Source: Stakelama flava
GTDB lineage: Bacteria; Pseudomonadota; Alphaproteobacteria; Sphingomonadales; Sphingomonadaceae
Direction of reading: 5' to 3'
Assembly: GCF_019351405.1 (NCBI RefSeq)
Contig: NZ_JAHWZX010000007.1
Span: 105,544 to 169,543, forward strand
DNA length: 64,000 nt
Position numbers and translations under genes: made by a program. This document shows, one piece after another, positions 61,626 through 64,000 of the stretch (position 1 is its first letter; every line of letters starts with the position of its first letter). A model generated the notes under the pieces. It was not told where the DNA came from and did not search any database. It worked only from the letters and a program-made list of their open reading frames with translations.

Positions 61626-62771
61626 CTACGGCTGTGTCGCAGAGAACGGGTGGGCCCTTTGCAGGGGGAAAGCTGCGGCAGCCACCGCGAGCAGCGCAAA
61701 AGCCACGCCAGCCATCATTCGGCCCGATTGCTCCAGAAGAAAGCCGAAGAGAGGAGCCCCTGCCGTTTGTCCGATCGCGATTGCCAGGAAGCCGATCATG
61801 ATACCTGCAGCTGGCCGCTCCGGTACGGCACGCACCCCCCACACCAGATACACTCCCGTCAGCATCATGTAAGCGCCGCCGAAGACCGCACCACCTGCCA
61901 TTGCGATGATCGAGTTGGCCGCCACCGCGATAGAGAGAATGGCGCTTGCCATTGCGGTCAGGAAGACGACATGCACCCGATCAAGGCCGAAGCGCTGCAC
62001 AGCAGCGCCGCACAGCCCTCCTGTAAGTCCAAAGATGCCGATGACGAGCCAGAGACAGCCGACATCGCCGCTCGCCCAGCCAAGGCCCTTGCGGGTGAGT
62101 TCGCCTCCGAACGACCAGACTGCTGTGCTCGCCACACCCATTACAAGCGCCGAGGCGGTCAAACGCTTCAGTTCCAGGCTAAAGGACGGAAAGCCGCCTT
62201 CCGCGCCAATATCTGGTCTGGCGGCGCGCGGCATGGCCAGAGCAATCGCCAGCGTCGCCATGGCGGCAGTCCCAGCAAAGAGCATGAAAGCGAAACGCCA
62301 GTCATCGCCGAATATCCAGGCGGCGGGCGCAGAGAGTGCTACGCCTCCGGCGGCTCCCGCGTTGATTACCGTATTGGCACGGTCTTGCCGGTGACGGTTC
62401 AGATTGGCGGCGACGGATGCTGCCAGAGGAGGCGAAGCAAGCCCGGTGCTCAGCCCCGCGATGAGGACGGCGAGTCCCATGGCCGTGCCGGTTTGCGCTG
62501 CGGCCATGCCAGCCAGCCCGGCGGTGCCGATCGTTCCCGCCAATGCGGCAACAGCACGCGGGCCGAACCGCTCGGTCAGCACGGCAGAGGCAATGATCGC
62601 GATGCAGTAGCCCAAGAAGGAGCCACCCGAGACAAGCCCGCTAAAGGATGCGGTGAGTGCAAGGTCGCTCGCAATAGCCGGAAGGAATAGACCGAAGGCA
62701 AAGCGCGCAAGTCCATAACAGGTGGCGACAAGGCCGAACCCGCTGGCGATGAACAGCGTTGACCGACTCAT
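61626..62771 (-). CDS. MFS transporter
   Basis: A 381-residue major facilitator from the ATG of MSRSTLFIASGFGLVATCYG, with 12 predicted helices. YGLARFAFGLFLPAIASDLA and the motif-A-like ERFGPRAVAALAGTIGTAG between helices 2 and 3 resemble YbfB/YjiJ-type exporters. It overlaps the TetR gene by 4 bp (ATGA), so regulator and pump are co-translated, a layout usual for efflux systems. The exported compound cannot be predicted. Confidence 0.87.
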   Translation of the reverse strand: MSRSTLFIASGFGLVATCYGLARFAFGLFLPAIASDLALTASFSGLVSGGSFLGYCIAIIASAVLTERFGPRAVAALAGTIGTAGLAGMAAAQTGTAMGLAVLIAGLSTGLASPPLAASVAANLNRHRQDRANTVINAGAAGGVALSAPAAWIFGDDWRFAFMLFAGTAAMATLAIALAMPRAARPDIGAEGGFPSFSLELKRLTASALVMGVASTAVWSFGGELTRKGLGWASGDVGCLWLVIGIFGLTGGLCGAAVQRFGLDRVHVVFLTAMASAILSIAVAANSIIAMAGGAVFGGAYMMLTGVYLVWGVRAVPERPAAGIMIGFLAIAIGQTAGAPLFGFLLEQSGRMMAGVAFALLAVAAAAFPLQRAHPFSATQP

Positions 62772-63310
62772 TTGAGGTCGGCCGCTTCCCGACATGCAGT
62801 TTGGAGCAGTACCGCCGCGGCGACGCCAGCCGCTTCGAGAGCATCCTTGCCACGATAGACTGCGGCATGCGTCGCGCCCTCGAAAAGCACGAGCACCTGC
62901 AGACCAAGCAAGCGGTCCGGTTTGCCGAGGTCATGCTCGACACACTGCGCGATGTGCTCCGCCAACTCGTCTTTATGCGCCATAACCCGCTGCGCAATCG
63001 CAGGGTCGTCGTGGCCGGCTTCGCTAAGTGCGCGCAGGAAGAAGCATCCCCGTGCACCTTCTGTATCCACCCAGTCGGCGAGCGCGGCGAACAACTCGGT
63101 CACGCCGCCGTTCGGCAGCGAAGAGAAGAACCGCTCGCCGCGCGCATCCAGTACGCCGGCAATAAGGGAGGCACGTCCGCCAACATGTTTGTAAAGCGTT
63201 CGGCTTGAGACCTCCGCGGCTTTGATGAGGCTGTCCATACCGGTGCCGGAAAAACCATATTTATCGAGGACGGGTTCGGAAGATGCGATGATATCAGCAC
63301 GGCTAACCAT
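62768..63310 (-). CDS. TetR family transcriptional regulator
   Basis: A 180-residue repressor. The N-terminal HTH runs SRADIIASSEPVLDKYGFSG, TGMDSLIKAAEVSSRTLYKH and VGGRASLIAGVLDARGERF; the ligand-binding helices follow (FFLRALSEAGHDDPAIAQRV, RLLGLQVLVLFEGATHAAVY). Position upstream of, and overlapping, the MFS gene implies that it controls the pump and itself. The operator should lie within the 60 bp after 63310 on the minus strand, where TGTACATTTCAAGTGC-like sequence is present, but no clear palindrome is seen. Confidence 0.88.
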   Translation of the reverse strand: MVSRADIIASSEPVLDKYGFSGTGMDSLIKAAEVSSRTLYKHVGGRASLIAGVLDARGERFFSSLPNGGVTELFAALADWVDTEGARGCFFLRALSEAGHDDPAIAQRVMAHKDELAEHIAQCVEHDLGKPDRLLGLQVLVLFEGATHAAVYRGKDALEAAGVAAAVLLQTACREAADLK

Positions 63311-63501
63311 GCCACAGATGTAAAACGGTCGTTGTACATTTCAAGTGCTTTTTAGACGGCTTGAATTCGCATGCGATCTCGAAGGCGTAGCAATGATGCA
63401 CGCATCGCCGCTCCGGCACTTCGGTTTTGTCTCGCCAACAAAGCCGACGTTCGCCGGCTCATCTTGAGCCATCGATACCCACCGTTTATTCAACAGATGC
63501 T

Positions 63502-63530
63502 TCCGGCTCCCCGGAACGCAAGGAGCCGGA
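63502..63530. terminator. Strong hairpin between the integrase stub and the TetR gene
   Basis: TCCGGCTCC (63502-63510) pairs with GGAGCCGGA (63522-63530), a perfect 9-bp stem with an 11-nt loop. It lies just past the integrase stub stop and could be that gene's terminator, although no T-run follows on either strand. The remaining bases between 63311 and 63501 show no gene. Confidence 0.45.
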
Positions 63531-63537
63531 GGCAAGA

Positions 63538-63660
63538 TCAGATTTCGGTCCTTTCGGAGCGTCAGCGCATCATCGACATCTACGCCGAGATAGCGAACGC
63601 TGTTCTCGATATTGCTATGATCGAGAATGGACTTGTAACGGTTTTGCGCCGGTCACTTGA
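63538..63660 (-). pseudogene. C-terminal stub of a second tyrosine recombinase
   Basis: The minus strand encodes ILDHSNIENSVRYLGVDVDD and then, after a frameshift, SERTEI and a stop at 63540-63538. This matches the end of XerD-like integrases ('LLGHTKIESTVRYLGVDVEDALTLSERTEI'), including the tyrosine in VRYLG. Everything upstream is replaced by the IS3-family element that begins near 63660-63690. It is unrelated to the P4-type integrase at 45305. Confidence 0.65.
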
Positions 63661-63692
63661 GAGCATATTGCTCGTTCAAGGAGACCGACGAG

Positions 63693-63965
63693 ATGATCAA
63701 GCATGGTGAAGAGTTTAAGCGGGAGGCGGTGCGCATTGCGCTGACCAGTGGGTTGCCGCGCGAGCGGGTTGCGTCAGATTTGGGGATCGGCAAATCGACG
63801 CTGAACAAATGGGTGTCGCATTATCGTCCTTCTGACCTTGTGGCAGCGCCGCAGGCAGATCTAGCTCGAGAGAATGAGCGACTTCGCCTTGAGAACCGTG
63901 TGCTCCGGGAGGAGAGGGAGGTACTAAAAAAGGCAACTCAGTTCTTCGCGAGCCAAAGGCCGTGA
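63693..63965 (+). CDS. IS3-family transposase OrfA
   Basis: A 90-residue OrfA starting MIKHGEEFKREAVRIALTSG, with an HTH (PRERVASDLGIGKSTLNKWV) and a leucine-zipper region (LARENERLRLENRVLREERE). It ends ...KKATQFFASQRP. The stop overlaps an OrfB start (GTGA). AAAAAAG at 63926-63932 reads A-AAA-AAG in frame, the usual slippery heptamer for -1 frameshifting to OrfAB in this family. The element looks intact as far as it is visible. Confidence 0.92.
   Translation: MIKHGEEFKREAVRIALTSGLPRERVASDLGIGKSTLNKWVSHYRPSDLVAAPQADLARENERLRLENRVLREEREVLKKATQFFASQRP
63926..63932 (+). promoter_or_regulatory. A6G programmed -1 frameshift heptamer
   Basis: AAAAAAG lies in the frame A AAA AAG within OrfA, 31 bp before its stop. 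A -1 slip leads into the OrfB frame, which is open from here to the window end. This is the standard IS3-family mechanism for making the OrfAB transposase. Confidence 0.8.
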
Positions 63966-64000
63966 GGTTCGCCTTTGTGCACAGTTGGCGGCACCGCTGG
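63962..64000 (+). CDS. IS3-family transposase OrfB (partial, cut by right edge)
   Basis: The first 13 codons (GTG start, VRFAFVHSWRHRW) of the catalytic DDE subunit lie in the -1 frame relative to OrfA and continue past the window. The short segment resembles the 'F.FI....' start of IS3 OrfB proteins. Identification rests mainly on position and frame. Confidence 0.7.
   Translation, partial: MRFAFVHSWRHRW

Noticed and set aside
63371..63709. 112-codon plus-strand frame before the IS3 element
   Set aside because: The opposite strand encodes the recognisable integrase stub; this frame is its complement.

Overview
The window looks like chromosome of an alphaproteobacterium of the order Sphingomonadales. 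It is GC-rich. Its gene neighbourhoods are ones I associate with sphingomonads: pyrE-pdxJ-acpS-lepB, ctaC-ctaD-ctaB-ctaG-ctaE-DUF983-SURF1-thrC, infA-maf-rng-yacG-tRNA-Phe, nusB-thiL-hppA, hisG-hisD and bolA/J-domain/cobS-cobT. It also carries short palindromic repeats of a kind common in this group. The assignment is inferred from gene content and order; no 16S rRNA gene is present.

Layout. Positions 1-5580 (minus strand) hold a tight operon: pyrE, pdxJ, acpS, lepB, an AI-2E-type exporter, and a TonB-dependent receptor cut by the window edge. Positions 5763-14467 (plus) hold the aa3-type cytochrome c oxidase cluster, with its haem farnesyltransferase and assembly factors, running into thrC and an rRNA-methyltransferase-like gene. 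The next 390 bp contain no protein gene but fold into a long rod with a candidate 6S RNA signature. Positions 14855-16585 (minus) hold ccmB, ccmA and a small zinc metallopeptidase. Positions 16622-22909 hold a pterin dehydratase, an acetyltransferase, TonB, an SDR oxidoreductase, a two-gene osmoprotectant-type ABC importer and an L,D-transpeptidase. Two oppositely oriented 99-bp composite palindromic repeats flank most of this block. Positions 23162-29068 (minus) hold tRNA-Phe, yacG, rng, maf, infA, hppA, thiL and nusB. A lone PspC gene with a textbook sigma-54 promoter follows. Next come an esterase, hisD-hisG, an alpha/beta hydrolase, a GST, bolA, a J-domain protein, cobS-cobT, an RHH protein, the giant NAD-glutamate dehydrogenase and a PAS_5 protein.

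From 45076 the window is accessory DNA. A tRNA-Thr (CGT) gene is followed by a P4-type integrase whose upstream region carries four copies of the 9-mer GTGGNCCAC. Then come transposase debris, an AlpA-type regulator, and a complete-looking Trb type IV secretion operon in the order traG-copG-trbB-C-D-E-J-L-F-G-I-DUF2274 (minus strand). What looks like the last codons of a relaxase gene remain just upstream of traG, and a sequence resembling the tRNA-Thr 3' end lies at 60269-60292. The most economical reading is a roughly 15-kb integrative conjugative element that has lost its relaxase and cargo. Beyond it are a HAD phosphatase, a TetR-MFS pair, the C-terminal stub of a second integrase, and an IS3-family element with an A6G frameshift heptamer that runs off the right edge.

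I did not find a clearly new defence or biosynthetic system. The strongest leads are the sigma-54-driven orphan pspC, the candidate 6S RNA, the relaxase-less Trb element with its operator array, and cobS-cobT without the large chelatase subunit nearby.
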